Of a stretch of 64,000 bases of DNA, positions 36,361-45,630 are shown one piece after another. The position numbers and the translations under genes were made by a program. This DNA comes from Flavobacterium rhamnosiphilum. Its GTDB lineage: Bacteria > Bacteroidota > Bacteroidia > Flavobacteriales > Flavobacteriaceae. Below the pieces are notes generated by a model that searched no databases, was not told the origin of the DNA, and was given only the letters and a program-made list of their open reading frames with translations. The stretch covers positions 186,001-250,000 of the forward strand of contig NZ_SMLG01000004.1 of NCBI RefSeq assembly GCF_004349195.1, written 5' to 3'. Numbering within the stretch: position 1 is the stretch's first letter; each line of letters begins with the position of its first letter.

Positions 36361-37413
36361 ATGAGGAATATATTTTTTACCGCATCAATAATTGGAGTAA
36401 TACTTTTATCATCTTGTAATAAAGATGATAGTATGGATATGACAAATGCAGCATTAAACGTTAATTATCCAGCAGCGTATGTTGTCAATGGTGAAGATGC
36501 AACAATTTCAGTAATCAAATTATCAACTAATGAAGTTACAGGAACTATTCCATTGATGGGAACCGGTACAGATATGATAATGTGGCCACACCATATTTCT
36601 TCACATTCAAATCATCTTGCAATTGGAGTTCCGGGAATGGATTTAAGCGCAGGACACGCAGTAACAGGAACTATGTCGGGGAAACTTGTTGTTATTGATG
36701 CGACAACTGGTTCAATTGTTAAAAACATTGGTTTACCTGTAATGAACCACAATACTATTTATTCTCCAAATGGTACAGAAATTTGGGTGCCTCAAATGGA
36801 TATGAATGGAAAAGTATTGGTGTATGACGCTACAACTTATGCGCTGAAAAGTACAATTACTGTAGGTATGATGCCAGCAGAATTAACTTTCTCTTCGGAC
36901 GGGACAAAAGCCTATGTTGCTAATGGCGATGATGATAACGTTTCAGTAATCAATGTAGCATCAAAATCAGTAGTTGCAACGGTTACAGTTGGTAACAATC
37001 CTGTTGGAGCTTGGACTGGTACAGATGGTAAAATGTATGTTGACAACGAAGACGGACAATCTATTTCTGTTATAAATGTAGCTACAAATGCCGTTGACCA
37101 AACTATTGTTTTAGGATTTATGCCCGGAATTGCCTCACACAACGGAACAAAAAGCGAATTATGGGTTTCTGATCCAATGAATGGAAAAGTACATTATTGG
37201 ACTTGGGATGCTGGTATGATGATGTGGATGCACGGTGGCGCTTTTAATACGGGTGCTGGTGCTCACGCAATTTCGTTCACTATGGACGGAAGCACTGCTT
37301 ATGTGACCAATCAAACAGCAAATACAGTTTCTGTTGTAAATGTTACCAATCATACGGTTGCTAAAACAATCAGTGTTGGTAAAAAACCAAATGGTGTTGT
37401 AATAAAAATGTAA
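36361..37413 (+). CDS. YncE-like beta-propeller lipoprotein
   Basis: The 350-residue protein has a lipobox (VILLSSCNKDD, Cys19) and about six propeller blades with YVTN-type strands: AAYVVNGEDATISVIKLSTNEVTGTI, GTKAYVANGDDDNVSVINVASKSVVATVTVG, DGQSISVINVATNAVD. It contains several Met/His-rich loops (MDLSAGHAVTGTM, MMMWMHGG) that might bind copper. Proteins of this kind are often found near periplasmic metal genes, but their role is unsettled. It lies inside the Cus-like cluster. Confidence 0.8.
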   Translation: MRNIFFTASIIGVILLSSCNKDDSMDMTNAALNVNYPAAYVVNGEDATISVIKLSTNEVTGTIPLMGTGTDMIMWPHHISSHSNHLAIGVPGMDLSAGHAVTGTMSGKLVVIDATTGSIVKNIGLPVMNHNTIYSPNGTEIWVPQMDMNGKVLVYDATTYALKSTITVGMMPAELTFSSDGTKAYVANGDDDNVSVINVASKSVVATVTVGNNPVGAWTGTDGKMYVDNEDGQSISVINVATNAVDQTIVLGFMPGIASHNGTKSELWVSDPMNGKVHYWTWDAGMMMWMHGGAFNTGAGAHAISFTMDGSTAYVTNQTANTVSVVNVTNHTVAKTISVGKKPNGVVIKM

Positions 37414-37456
37414 ACTTTAAAATATCTAAAAATAACAATTAATAAATTTAAAAAAA

Positions 37457-38191
37457 ATGAAAAATCTAATCCTTTCAGCCATAGCAATGGTATTTGTACT
37501 AGTTTCTTGTAACCAAAAAAACAAAGAAGCTCAAACCAGTAATTCTGAAACGACCGAAACTGCTTCACAATTGTATGCGTGTTCTATGCATCCCGAAGTA
37601 ACAGGGAAAAAAGGAAAAAAATGTTCAAAATGTGGTATGGAATTAACCGAACCAGTTGTACAAAATGAAGCAGCTCATGATCATACTGATGGTAGTCATA
37701 GTCACGATGATGCAACAACAGTTGAAGTTAATACTGAAGCTACATCGGTTACCCAAACAACATTTTCTACAAATGAAATAATTTCTGATTATTTAAAACT
37801 AAAAAACGCACTCACAAAAGACGATACAAAAGGAGCAGCCAATGCGGGTAAAGCATTATATGCAACTTTCAATAAAGTCAATACCAATACAATAGATCCA
37901 AAATTGAAAACAGAATATATTGATATTGCTGATGATGCTAAAGAACACGCAGAACACATTGGCGATAATGTTGGAAAAATTGACCACCAAAGAGAACATT
38001 TTGCGATGTTGAGTAAAGATGTGAATGATTTGATAAAAATATTTGGAGCAAAACAAAAACTATATCAAGACTTTTGTCCTATGTATAATGAAGGAAAAGG
38101 TGCTATTTGGATAAGTGAAAGCAAAGAAATAAAAAATCCTTACTACGGTTCGAAAATGCTTACTTGTGGTTCTATGAAAAAACAATTATAA
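37457..38191 (+). CDS. Heavy-metal-binding-domain + DUF3347 lipoprotein
   Basis: The 244-residue protein has a lipobox (FVLVSCNQKN, Cys18), then a small heavy-metal-binding domain YACSMHPEVTGKKGKKCSKCGMELTEP (read over 46-73), His-rich HDHTDGSHSHDD, and a DUF3347 domain (ISDYLKLKNALTKDDTK to NPYYGSKMLTCG). It parallels the protein at 35438, with the HMA domain replaced by the CxMHPE/CxxCGM type. Its stop is 2 bases before the next start. A copper-binding periplasmic role is likely. Confidence 0.82.
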   Translation: MKNLILSAIAMVFVLVSCNQKNKEAQTSNSETTETASQLYACSMHPEVTGKKGKKCSKCGMELTEPVVQNEAAHDHTDGSHSHDDATTVEVNTEATSVTQTTFSTNEIISDYLKLKNALTKDDTKGAANAGKALYATFNKVNTNTIDPKLKTEYIDIADDAKEHAEHIGDNVGKIDHQREHFAMLSKDVNDLIKIFGAKQKLYQDFCPMYNEGKGAIWISESKEIKNPYYGSKMLTCGSMKKQL

Positions 38192-38192
38192 A

Positions 38193-38663
38193 ATGAAAAA
38201 AATCATCAAGAAAATACTCATAATTGGGTTTGTTATTTTTTTGTTGATGCAGTTACATCAACCTGCTCGTAATGAAAGTTATGAGCAGGAATTAGCTGCA
38301 AATTTTACAAAAATGTACAATGTTCCTAAAAATGTTGAAACTATTTTACGGACATCTTGCTACGATTGTCACAGTAACAATACTAATTATCCATTATATT
38401 CTTACATTCAGCCAGCACGGTTTTTTATGGAAAATCATATTAAAGATGGAAAGAAAGATTTGAACTTTAATGGATTCGGAAACTACTCCAAGCGAAAACA
38501 AGAAAACAAATTAGAAGCTATCATCAAACAAATAAAATCTGATGAAATGCCCTTAGCGTCCTACACGCTACTTCATAAAAATGCAATAGTAACACCTGCT
38601 CAAAAAGAGGAAGTAATCAATTGGATAAATAAAACAAAAGATAGTCTTTCATTAGAAAACTAA
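38193..38663 (+). CDS. Haem-binding domain protein (single CxxCH)
   Basis: The 156-residue protein has one N-terminal membrane anchor (about 6-20) and one CxxCH haem site, SCYDCHSNNTNYPLYSYIQP (Cys53 region), plus MPLASYTLLHKNA later. It belongs to the Haem_bd type often found beside metal efflux genes in Bacteroidota. A role in electron transfer to a periplasmic metal oxidase is possible. 1 base separates it from the preceding stop and 5 from the RND gene. Confidence 0.82.
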   Translation: MKKIIKKILIIGFVIFLLMQLHQPARNESYEQELAANFTKMYNVPKNVETILRTSCYDCHSNNTNYPLYSYIQPARFFMENHIKDGKKDLNFNGFGNYSKRKQENKLEAIIKQIKSDEMPLASYTLLHKNAIVTPAQKEEVINWINKTKDSLSLEN

Positions 38664-38668
38664 ACATT

Positions 38669-39967
38669 ATGGTAGAAAAATTAATATCATTTTCACTAAA
38701 AAATAGATTTGTTGTTCTTCTCGTCTCAGCTTGCTTATTAGCTTGGGGTATTTATAGCGTACAACAAAACCCCATAGATGCCATTCCGGATTTGTCCGAG
38801 AATCAAGTTATTGTATTTACAGAATGGATGGGAAGAAGTCCACAGGTTATAGAAGCACAAGTAACCTATCCTTTGGTTTCAAACCTGCAAGGAATACCAA
38901 AAGTTAAAAATATTCGCGGTGCATCTATGTTTGGGATGAGCTTCGTATATATCATCTTTGAAGATAATGTAGATGTGTATTGGGCAAGAACTCGAGTGTT
39001 GGAACGGTTGAATTATGCCCAACGATTATTACCTCAAAATGTAGTGCCCACATTAGGACCAGATGGAACTGGAGTTGGCCATGTTTTTTGGTATCATTTA
39101 GAGGCTAACGGTATGGACTTGGGAGAACAAAGAGCTTTACAAGATTGGTACGTGAAATTTGCATTACAAACTGTTCCCGGCGTGGCTGAAGTAGCATCAT
39201 TTGGGGGTTTTGAAAAACAGTACCAATTAGTGTTAGATCCCTTGAAAATGCAGTACTACAATGTGAGTATGATGGAAGTGATGAATGCAGTCAAAGCAAA
39301 TAACAATGATGTTGGTGGTCGAAAATTTGAGATGAGTAATATGTCTTACATAGTAAGAGGTTTAGGGTACATAAAAAACATAAAAGATGTAGAAGACATT
39401 GCTATTAAAAATTATAATTCCGTTCCAGTAAAAGTAAAAGACATTGGCTCCATACAAATGGGTGGAGATTTACGCTTGGGAATTTTTGACGAAAATGGAA
39501 CAGGTGAAGTTGTAGGAGGAATTGTAGTCATGCGTTATGGTGAAAATGCAGATAAAGTTATAAAAGCTGTAAAAGAAAAAATGAAAGAAGTTGAAAAAGG
39601 ATTGCCTGAAGGCGTTACTTTTAAAACGTCTTATGACAGAAGTGAATTGATAGAAAAAGCAATCGCATCGGTTAAAGGAACTTTAATAGAAGAAATGATT
39701 GTTGTTTCAATTGTTATACTACTTTTTCTTTTTCATTGGAGAAGTGCTTTAATTATTTTAATACAATTACCTATATCTGTGGCTATTGGCTTTATTTTGC
39801 TTGAAGCATTTGGTATATCATCTAATATCATGTCATTAACGGGGATTGCATTAGCTATAGGTGTTGTCGTCGATGACGGAATTGTAATGGTGGAAAATGC
39901 GTATAGGACAATTTCGGAGAAACAGGAAGAGATGGAGAGTAATCAAAATAATTCGGAAATAAAATGA
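38669..39967 (+). CDS. CusA-like RND permease, N-terminal half (split gene)
   Basis: The 432-residue ORF is the first part of a heavy-metal RND pump: TM1 (about 12-30), the porter domain (YWARTRVLERLNYAQRLLPQNVVPTLGPDG) and TM2-4 ending with GIALAIGVVVDDGIVMVENAYR, which carries the charged residues of the proton relay. It stops in the cytoplasmic loop after TM4 (EEMESNQNNSEIK). The second half starts in another frame with an ATGA overlap at 39964-39967. Together they total 1077 codons, normal for CusA. It could work as a two-chain pump or be a frameshifted gene. Confidence 0.85.
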   Translation: MVEKLISFSLKNRFVVLLVSACLLAWGIYSVQQNPIDAIPDLSENQVIVFTEWMGRSPQVIEAQVTYPLVSNLQGIPKVKNIRGASMFGMSFVYIIFEDNVDVYWARTRVLERLNYAQRLLPQNVVPTLGPDGTGVGHVFWYHLEANGMDLGEQRALQDWYVKFALQTVPGVAEVASFGGFEKQYQLVLDPLKMQYYNVSMMEVMNAVKANNNDVGGRKFEMSNMSYIVRGLGYIKNIKDVEDIAIKNYNSVPVKVKDIGSIQMGGDLRLGIFDENGTGEVVGGIVVMRYGENADKVIKAVKEKMKEVEKGLPEGVTFKTSYDRSELIEKAIASVKGTLIEEMIVVSIVILLFLFHWRSALIILIQLPISVAIGFILLEAFGISSNIMSLTGIALAIGVVVDDGIVMVENAYRTISEKQEEMESNQNNSEIK

Positions 39968-41901
39968 ATGATAAAATAAAAAATATATTCAAAAAAGAAC
40001 ATGACCCCTTATCTTCTGAAGAAAAGTTACAACTTATAGAAAAATCTTCAAAATTAGTTGGTCCAGGTGTCTTTTATTCAACACTCATTGTGATAGCTTC
40101 CTTTTTACCTGTATTTCTTCTCACGGGTATGGAAGGTAAATTATTCAGCCCATTGGCTTGGACAAAATCGTTTATACTTATAGTAGATGCTTTTTTAGCC
40201 ATTACCCTTACTCCAGTTCTAATTAGTTTTCTGCTTAAAGGCAAACTTCGTCCAGAAAACAAAAATCCAATTAATAAAAAACTGGAAAGCATATATACTC
40301 CTATTTTAATTTTTTGTTTAAAATGGAGGAAAACAGTATTAGGTATTAATATAATTGCGCTCCTGATTGGTGTTTTAATGTTTACCCGTTTAGGTACAGA
40401 ATTTATGCCACCTTTAGATGAAGGTTCTGTGCTTTTTATGCCTGTAACATTGCCAGACGTATCCAATTCTGAGGTAAAAAGAATTTTACAAGTGCAAGAT
40501 AAATTGATAAAATCGATACCCGAAGTGGCTCATGTTTTAGGAAAAGCCGGACGCGCTAATACAGCAACCGACAATAGTCCAATAAGCATGATTGAAACGA
40601 TTGTTTTACTAAAACCCCAACACGAATGGAGAGAAGACAAAACGAAAGCCGATATTGTTAATGAAATAAATAATAAACTTCAAATTCCAGGAGTTACGAA
40701 TGGTTTTACACAGCCCATCATTAATAGGATTAATATGCTTTCTACTGGTATTAGAACCGATGTAGGAATAAAGATTTACGGAGCAAGTTTAGACACTATC
40801 AATGTTTTATCTCAAAAAATAAAAAAAGCCCTCGAGGGTACTTCTGGCGTGAAAGATTTATATGCGGAACCGATTACTGGCGGAAAGTACATCGATATCG
40901 AAGCAAAAAGAGAGGCCATAGGCAGATACGGACTTACAATAGATGATGTAAACAATGTGGTGGAAGCGTCTATTGGTGGAATGAAACTCACCACAACTAT
41001 AGAAGGAAGACAACGATTTTCTGTAAATGCAAGATATGCTCAAGAATACAGAAATAGTATTGAGGCGTTAAAAAAACTCCAAGTGCAAACAATGGAGTTT
41101 GGTCCTATTCCATTAGAAACCGTAGCCGATGTAAAAATAAGCGATGGTCCTCCAATGATAAATAGCGAAAATGCAATGCTAAGAGGCAGTGTACTGTTTA
41201 ATGTACGAGAGCGTGATCTAGGAAGTACGGTAAAAGAAGCGCAAAAAAAATTGAATGCAATGATCACTAAAATGCCAAAAGGCTATTATGTGGAGTGGAG
41301 CGGACAGTGGGAAAACCAAATCAGAGCCAATAAAACATTAAGCATGATTTTACCTATAGTTGTTATCATTATTTTCCTTATTCTGTACTTCACCTATCAT
41401 TCTATGAAAGAAGCACTGATTACAATGATAACCGTACCGTTTGCTTTGATTGGAGGGATTTTTATGGTCTATTTTTATGGAATAAATTTATCCGTAGCCG
41501 TTGCAGTTGGTTTTATAGCACTATTTGGAATGGCAATCGAAACCGCTATGTTAATGACTATTTATTTGAATGAAGCAATGAATAAAATGGTAGAAAAACA
41601 CGGGAACAGTGCAGCAACAATTACAGAAGCAATTTTGAAACAGTACATTATTGACGGTTCAGCCAAAAGGTTGAGACCAAAATTGATGACCGTTTCCGTT
41701 TCGTTATTTGGATTAATCCCTATTCTTTGGGCAACAGGAACGGGTGCCGATGTGATGCTGCCAATTACGGTTCCACTCATTGGGGGTACAATTACCTCAA
41801 CAATTTATGTATTATTAGTAACCCCTATAGTTTTTGAGATGGTGAAACTTCGAGAATTAAAAACAAAAGGCAAAATAGAACTTATAGATGTTAAAGAATA
41901 A
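39964..41901 (+). CDS. CusA-like RND permease, C-terminal half (split gene)
   Basis: The 645-residue ORF begins with a charged cytoplasmic segment (MNDKIKNIFKKEHDPLSSEEK), TM5 (GVFYSTLIVIASFLPVFLLTGMEG), the second porter domain (DEGSVLFMPVTLPDVSN, LSTGIRTDVGIKIYG) and TM7-12 (ILPIVVIIIFLILYFTYHS, GFIALFGMAIETAMLM). It ends normally (KLRELKTKGK). Its ATG overlaps the stop of the first half by 4 bases (ATGA), allowing translational coupling. Its 3' end overlaps the TolC gene by 14 bases. All core motifs of the second half are present. Confidence 0.85.
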   Translation: MNDKIKNIFKKEHDPLSSEEKLQLIEKSSKLVGPGVFYSTLIVIASFLPVFLLTGMEGKLFSPLAWTKSFILIVDAFLAITLTPVLISFLLKGKLRPENKNPINKKLESIYTPILIFCLKWRKTVLGINIIALLIGVLMFTRLGTEFMPPLDEGSVLFMPVTLPDVSNSEVKRILQVQDKLIKSIPEVAHVLGKAGRANTATDNSPISMIETIVLLKPQHEWREDKTKADIVNEINNKLQIPGVTNGFTQPIINRINMLSTGIRTDVGIKIYGASLDTINVLSQKIKKALEGTSGVKDLYAEPITGGKYIDIEAKREAIGRYGLTIDDVNNVVEASIGGMKLTTTIEGRQRFSVNARYAQEYRNSIEALKKLQVQTMEFGPIPLETVADVKISDGPPMINSENAMLRGSVLFNVRERDLGSTVKEAQKKLNAMITKMPKGYYVEWSGQWENQIRANKTLSMILPIVVIIIFLILYFTYHSMKEALITMITVPFALIGGIFMVYFYGINLSVAVAVGFIALFGMAIETAMLMTIYLNEAMNKMVEKHGNSAATITEAILKQYIIDGSAKRLRPKLMTVSVSLFGLIPILWATGTGADVMLPITVPLIGGTITSTIYVLLVTPIVFEMVKLRELKTKGKIELIDVKE

Positions 41902-43141
41902 CTATTATATCGCAATAAGCTGTTTGATTTTAAGTACTGCTAATATGGTGGCGCAAACACTTTCGTTGGATGCTGTTTTGACGAATATCAAAACAAATAA
42001 TCCACAACTAAAAATGTATGATGCTGATATTCAAAGTATGGATGCAGCTGCAAAAGGCGCCAAAAGTTGGATGGCTCCACAAGTGGAAACGGGTTTTTTT
42101 ATGACGCCTTACAATAGTAAATTATGGAAAGCCGATGAAATGGGACCAGGTATGGGATCTTACATGGTTGGTGTTACACAAATGATACCGAATGCTAGAA
42201 AACTTAAGTCTGATTTCAATTACATGAATGCAATGTCATCTGTTGAAAAAGAAAATAAAGGGTATACGATTAATCAATTAAAGGCACTGGCAAAAACGAA
42301 TTATTACCAATGGCTGGTATTAAATAAAAAAATAAAAATTGCGGATGATAATTTATTGCTCTTAGACTATATGATAAAAAGTATGGAAATACGCTATCAG
42401 TATAATATGGATAAATTGCCAACCTATTACAAAGCAAAATCGCAATACGGTGCATTACAAAGTATGATTGTAATGTTGCAAAACGATATTTCCCAGAAGC
42501 GAATTATGCTAAATACCTTGATGGCTAGAGATAAAAACACTTTGTTTGAAATAGATGAAACCTATAAATTAAATGATTTTGATGCCATAAAAGCAGATAC
42601 AACTTCACTTTCCCAAAACCGAAGTGATGTTAAAGCTATTGAAAAAACAATGGTATTAAATCAATTAAAAATTGAAACCGAAAAAGCAAAATTATTACCA
42701 GAATTTGGTGTCAAATATGACCATATGTTTGCCTTTGGAGAACAGCCAAAACAATTCTCTTTAATGGGAATGATTACTATTCCAATGCCTTGGTCAACAA
42801 AAATGAATAAAGCCAATATCAACAGTTTTAAAATCAAGAATGAAGGTCTCAACTGGCAAAAGCAAATGATTTTGAATGAAGCAGCAGGAATGATTTCGGG
42901 TATGAATACAGAATTGATAAACCTAAAAAAACAATATGATATTGCTGAAAAAAATATCATTCCTGCCTTAAAACGAAACTATGATACTGCAATATTGGCT
43001 TGGCAGAATAATACGGGAGATCTGTTTGTAGTATTGGATGCTTGGGAAGCATTAAATATGGCACAAATTGATGTTCTGGATAAATTACAAAATATTTTAA
43101 GTACACAAGTAGAAATTGAAAAACAACTAGAAATCAAATAA
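41888..43141 (+). CDS. TolC-family outer-membrane efflux protein
   Basis: The 417-residue protein has a signal peptide (about 1-22, ANMVAQ) and two duplicated coiled-coil TolC repeats (LDAVLTNIKTNNPQLKMYDADIQ; later TILAWQNNTGDLFVVLDAWEALNMAQ). It forms the outer-membrane channel of the Cus-like pump. It overlaps the permease by 14 bases and is followed 2 bases later by the first adaptor, so all are one transcript. Met-rich stretches (MTPYNSKLWKADEMGPGMGSYM) may reflect copper binding. Confidence 0.88.
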   Translation: MLKNNYYIAISCLILSTANMVAQTLSLDAVLTNIKTNNPQLKMYDADIQSMDAAAKGAKSWMAPQVETGFFMTPYNSKLWKADEMGPGMGSYMVGVTQMIPNARKLKSDFNYMNAMSSVEKENKGYTINQLKALAKTNYYQWLVLNKKIKIADDNLLLLDYMIKSMEIRYQYNMDKLPTYYKAKSQYGALQSMIVMLQNDISQKRIMLNTLMARDKNTLFEIDETYKLNDFDAIKADTTSLSQNRSDVKAIEKTMVLNQLKIETEKAKLLPEFGVKYDHMFAFGEQPKQFSLMGMITIPMPWSTKMNKANINSFKIKNEGLNWQKQMILNEAAGMISGMNTELINLKKQYDIAEKNIIPALKRNYDTAILAWQNNTGDLFVVLDAWEALNMAQIDVLDKLQNILSTQVEIEKQLEIK

Positions 43142-43143
43142 TT

Positions 43144-44391
43144 ATGAATAAATATTTAAAATATAGTTTAATTTTAATCGTAATTTCTAGTATAGGATTT
43201 GCTGTCTATTTCTTTGTCATAAAATCAGGGAATCATTCGGAGAATTCACATCAAATGGAAGTTTATACTTGTTCTATGCATCCCGAAATTATTAGAGATA
43301 AACCCGGAAACTGTCCTATTTGCGGAATGACTTTAGTAAAAAAAATAACAGAAAGCCAAGCTGAGGAAGACAATTCTATTGACAATCTTTTGAAACCTAC
43401 TGATAATTTTATCGTCGGGAATTATCAAACTACAACAGCTAAAGACACGACATTAAGCAGTGAGATAAACTTACCTGGAATAGTATCTTACGATCCAAAT
43501 TCATCAGTAAATATTGCTGCTCGAATAAGTGGAAGAATAGAAAAAATGTATGTCAATTATAAGTACCAAAAAGTAGCTAAAGGACAGAAATTATTTGATT
43601 TATACAGCCCTGAATTATTGACAGAACAGCAAAATTTTATTTATTTAATTTCCAATGATTCCGATAATACATCAATTATTAAAGCCTCAAAGCAAAAATT
43701 ATTGCTTTATGGAATGACTAAAAATCAGATAAATTCATTGTCTTCTTCCAAAAAAGTAAATCCTCAAGTTTCAATTTACAGTCCAGCTTCTGGAATTATT
43801 CAAGGAACAGAAAAAATGGATAATACAAGCAATTCGACGATGCAAAGTGCAAGTAACAATACCGAAATATTAAATATAAAAGAAGGTAACTATATAAAAA
43901 AGGGAGAAGTAGTTTTTAAATTAGTAAATACAGATAAAGTATGGGGTATCTTTAATGTTAGTCAAGGGTACAATAGTCTAATCAAAACCAATCAAACTAT
44001 CAAAATTGCTACAGAATTAGACAAAAATGAATTCATTGATGCACAAATAAATTTTATTGAAACTCAATTTAATCCAGCAGATAAATCCAATAGAATTAGG
44101 GTATACCTAAACAACAATAAACTGAAATTCCCCATAGGTCTGCGATTACAAGGAATTGTGAAAACAAATTCAATACAAGGGGTTTGGTTGCAAAAACAAG
44201 CATTAGTGAGTATTGGCAACAAGAAAATAGTTTTTATAAAGAAGAATAATGGCTTTAAAGCAACTGCAATAAAAGCAGGAATTGAAATGGATGATTTTAT
44301 TCAAATTATCAGTGGAATTTCCGTTGAAGATACCCTTGCTAAAAATGCACAATATTTAATTGATAGCGAAAGCTTTATTAAAACCGAATAA
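43144..44391 (+). CDS. RND periplasmic adaptor with heavy-metal-binding domain (1)
   Basis: The 415-residue protein has an N-terminal anchor (about 6-27), then a heavy-metal-binding domain YTCSMHPEIIRDKPGNCPICGM (read over 41-62), then a HlyD/CusB adaptor body (ISGRIEKMYVNYKYQKVAKGQKLFDLYSPELL; VWGIFNVSQGYN; LRLQGIVKTNSIQGVWLQKQAL). It would link the permease to TolC and bind metal for delivery. A second, diverged adaptor of the same layout follows directly, which is unusual. Confidence 0.87.
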   Translation: MNKYLKYSLILIVISSIGFAVYFFVIKSGNHSENSHQMEVYTCSMHPEIIRDKPGNCPICGMTLVKKITESQAEEDNSIDNLLKPTDNFIVGNYQTTTAKDTTLSSEINLPGIVSYDPNSSVNIAARISGRIEKMYVNYKYQKVAKGQKLFDLYSPELLTEQQNFIYLISNDSDNTSIIKASKQKLLLYGMTKNQINSLSSSKKVNPQVSIYSPASGIIQGTEKMDNTSNSTMQSASNNTEILNIKEGNYIKKGEVVFKLVNTDKVWGIFNVSQGYNSLIKTNQTIKIATELDKNEFIDAQINFIETQFNPADKSNRIRVYLNNNKLKFPIGLRLQGIVKTNSIQGVWLQKQALVSIGNKKIVFIKKNNGFKATAIKAGIEMDDFIQIISGISVEDTLAKNAQYLIDSESFIKTE

Positions 44392-44393
44392 TT

Positions 44394-45608
44394 ATGAAAA
44401 CGATAAAAATAATAGGCATTCTATCAATACTACTTACTTTATGTATAGCTTGTAATACTAAAAACAAAGAAGACCATAGCAAACATAAAAGTAAAGAAAC
44501 TATTTTTTACACTTGTTCTATGGACCCTCAAATAAAGGAGGATAAGCCTGGGAAATGTCCCATTTGTCATATGGAGTTAACTCCAATAAAAAGTGACGAC
44601 ACAGCTGCAAATGAGATAAGCTTGAGTAAACAGCAGCTACAATTGGGGAACATCACCACGCAAACTGTTGCAGAAACTCAAAGCAGTTTAGAGCAAAATT
44701 ATACAGGGGTTTTAACAATTAATCAAGAAAAAATCAACACCATTTCTGCTAGAGCAATGGGGCGAATTGAAAAGTTATACTTCAAAACGGTTGGTGATTA
44801 TGTTGCTAAAAACGAACCAATATATCAATTGTATAGTGAAGATATTGCCATAGCCAAACAAGATTACTTCACAGCATACAAACAACTTACCATGCCAGGT
44901 GGTTTTGGAAAAAATGCACGTACGATGCTCATTGCTGCCAAACAAAAACTATTATTCTTTGGTTTATCCAATGCCCAAATTGAAACTATAAAATCGAGTA
45001 AAGAAATTTCTCCGTACACTATTTTCTATAGTAACAGCAGTGGAACTATCTCGGAGATAATAGCAACAGAAGGCAGTTATGCAATGGAGGGTGCTGGTAT
45101 AATTAAATTGGCAAATTTAAATAGTCTTTGGCTCGAAACACAGGTGAATATAAATTATGCAAAAAGCATGCACCTTGGACAAAACGCCAAAGTTTCATTT
45201 ACTGATTATCCTGATAAAACTATAATTGCAAAAATTTCATTTATCAATCCTGAAATAAATCCAGATACCAGACTGCTTTTAATTCGAATGGAAATACCTA
45301 ATCAAAATTTGCTGTTAAAACCCGGGATGCAGGCAATTGCAAAATTGACACAATCCAATATAAAAGGGATATTCATACCTACAGATGCTGTAATCAGGGA
45401 AGAAAATGCTTCTTATATTTGGATTGAAAAAAGACCGGGAGTATTTGAAAGCCTAATGGTGGAAACAGGAGCAGAAACCAATGGGATGATTGAAATTAAA
45501 TCAGAAATGGATATAACCAAAAAAGTAGTCATTACTGGAGCGTATGCCATAAACAGCGAATATAAATTCCGCAAAGGAAGTGACCCCATGGAGGGGATGG
45601 ATATGTAA
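44394..45608 (+). CDS. RND periplasmic adaptor with heavy-metal-binding domain (2)
   Basis: The 404-residue lipoprotein (ILLTLCIACNTKN, Cys20) has the metal-binding domain FYTCSMDPQIKEDKPGKCPICHMEL, where Asp replaces His in CSMHP and His replaces Gly in CPICGM. The CusB-like body follows (SARAMGRIEKLYFKTVGDYVAKNEPIYQLYSEDI; LARTMLIAAKQKLLFFGLS region; TDAVIREENASYIWIEK). It starts 2 bases after the previous gene. It may form a mixed adaptor ring with it or serve another permease. The changed residues could alter metal preference. Confidence 0.87.
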   Translation: MKTIKIIGILSILLTLCIACNTKNKEDHSKHKSKETIFYTCSMDPQIKEDKPGKCPICHMELTPIKSDDTAANEISLSKQQLQLGNITTQTVAETQSSLEQNYTGVLTINQEKINTISARAMGRIEKLYFKTVGDYVAKNEPIYQLYSEDIAIAKQDYFTAYKQLTMPGGFGKNARTMLIAAKQKLLFFGLSNAQIETIKSSKEISPYTIFYSNSSGTISEIIATEGSYAMEGAGIIKLANLNSLWLETQVNINYAKSMHLGQNAKVSFTDYPDKTIIAKISFINPEINPDTRLLLIRMEIPNQNLLLKPGMQAIAKLTQSNIKGIFIPTDAVIREENASYIWIEKRPGVFESLMVETGAETNGMIEIKSEMDITKKVVITGAYAINSEYKFRKGSDPMEGMDM

Positions 45609-45630
45609 GGATTAGAAAAAAAATTAAATT

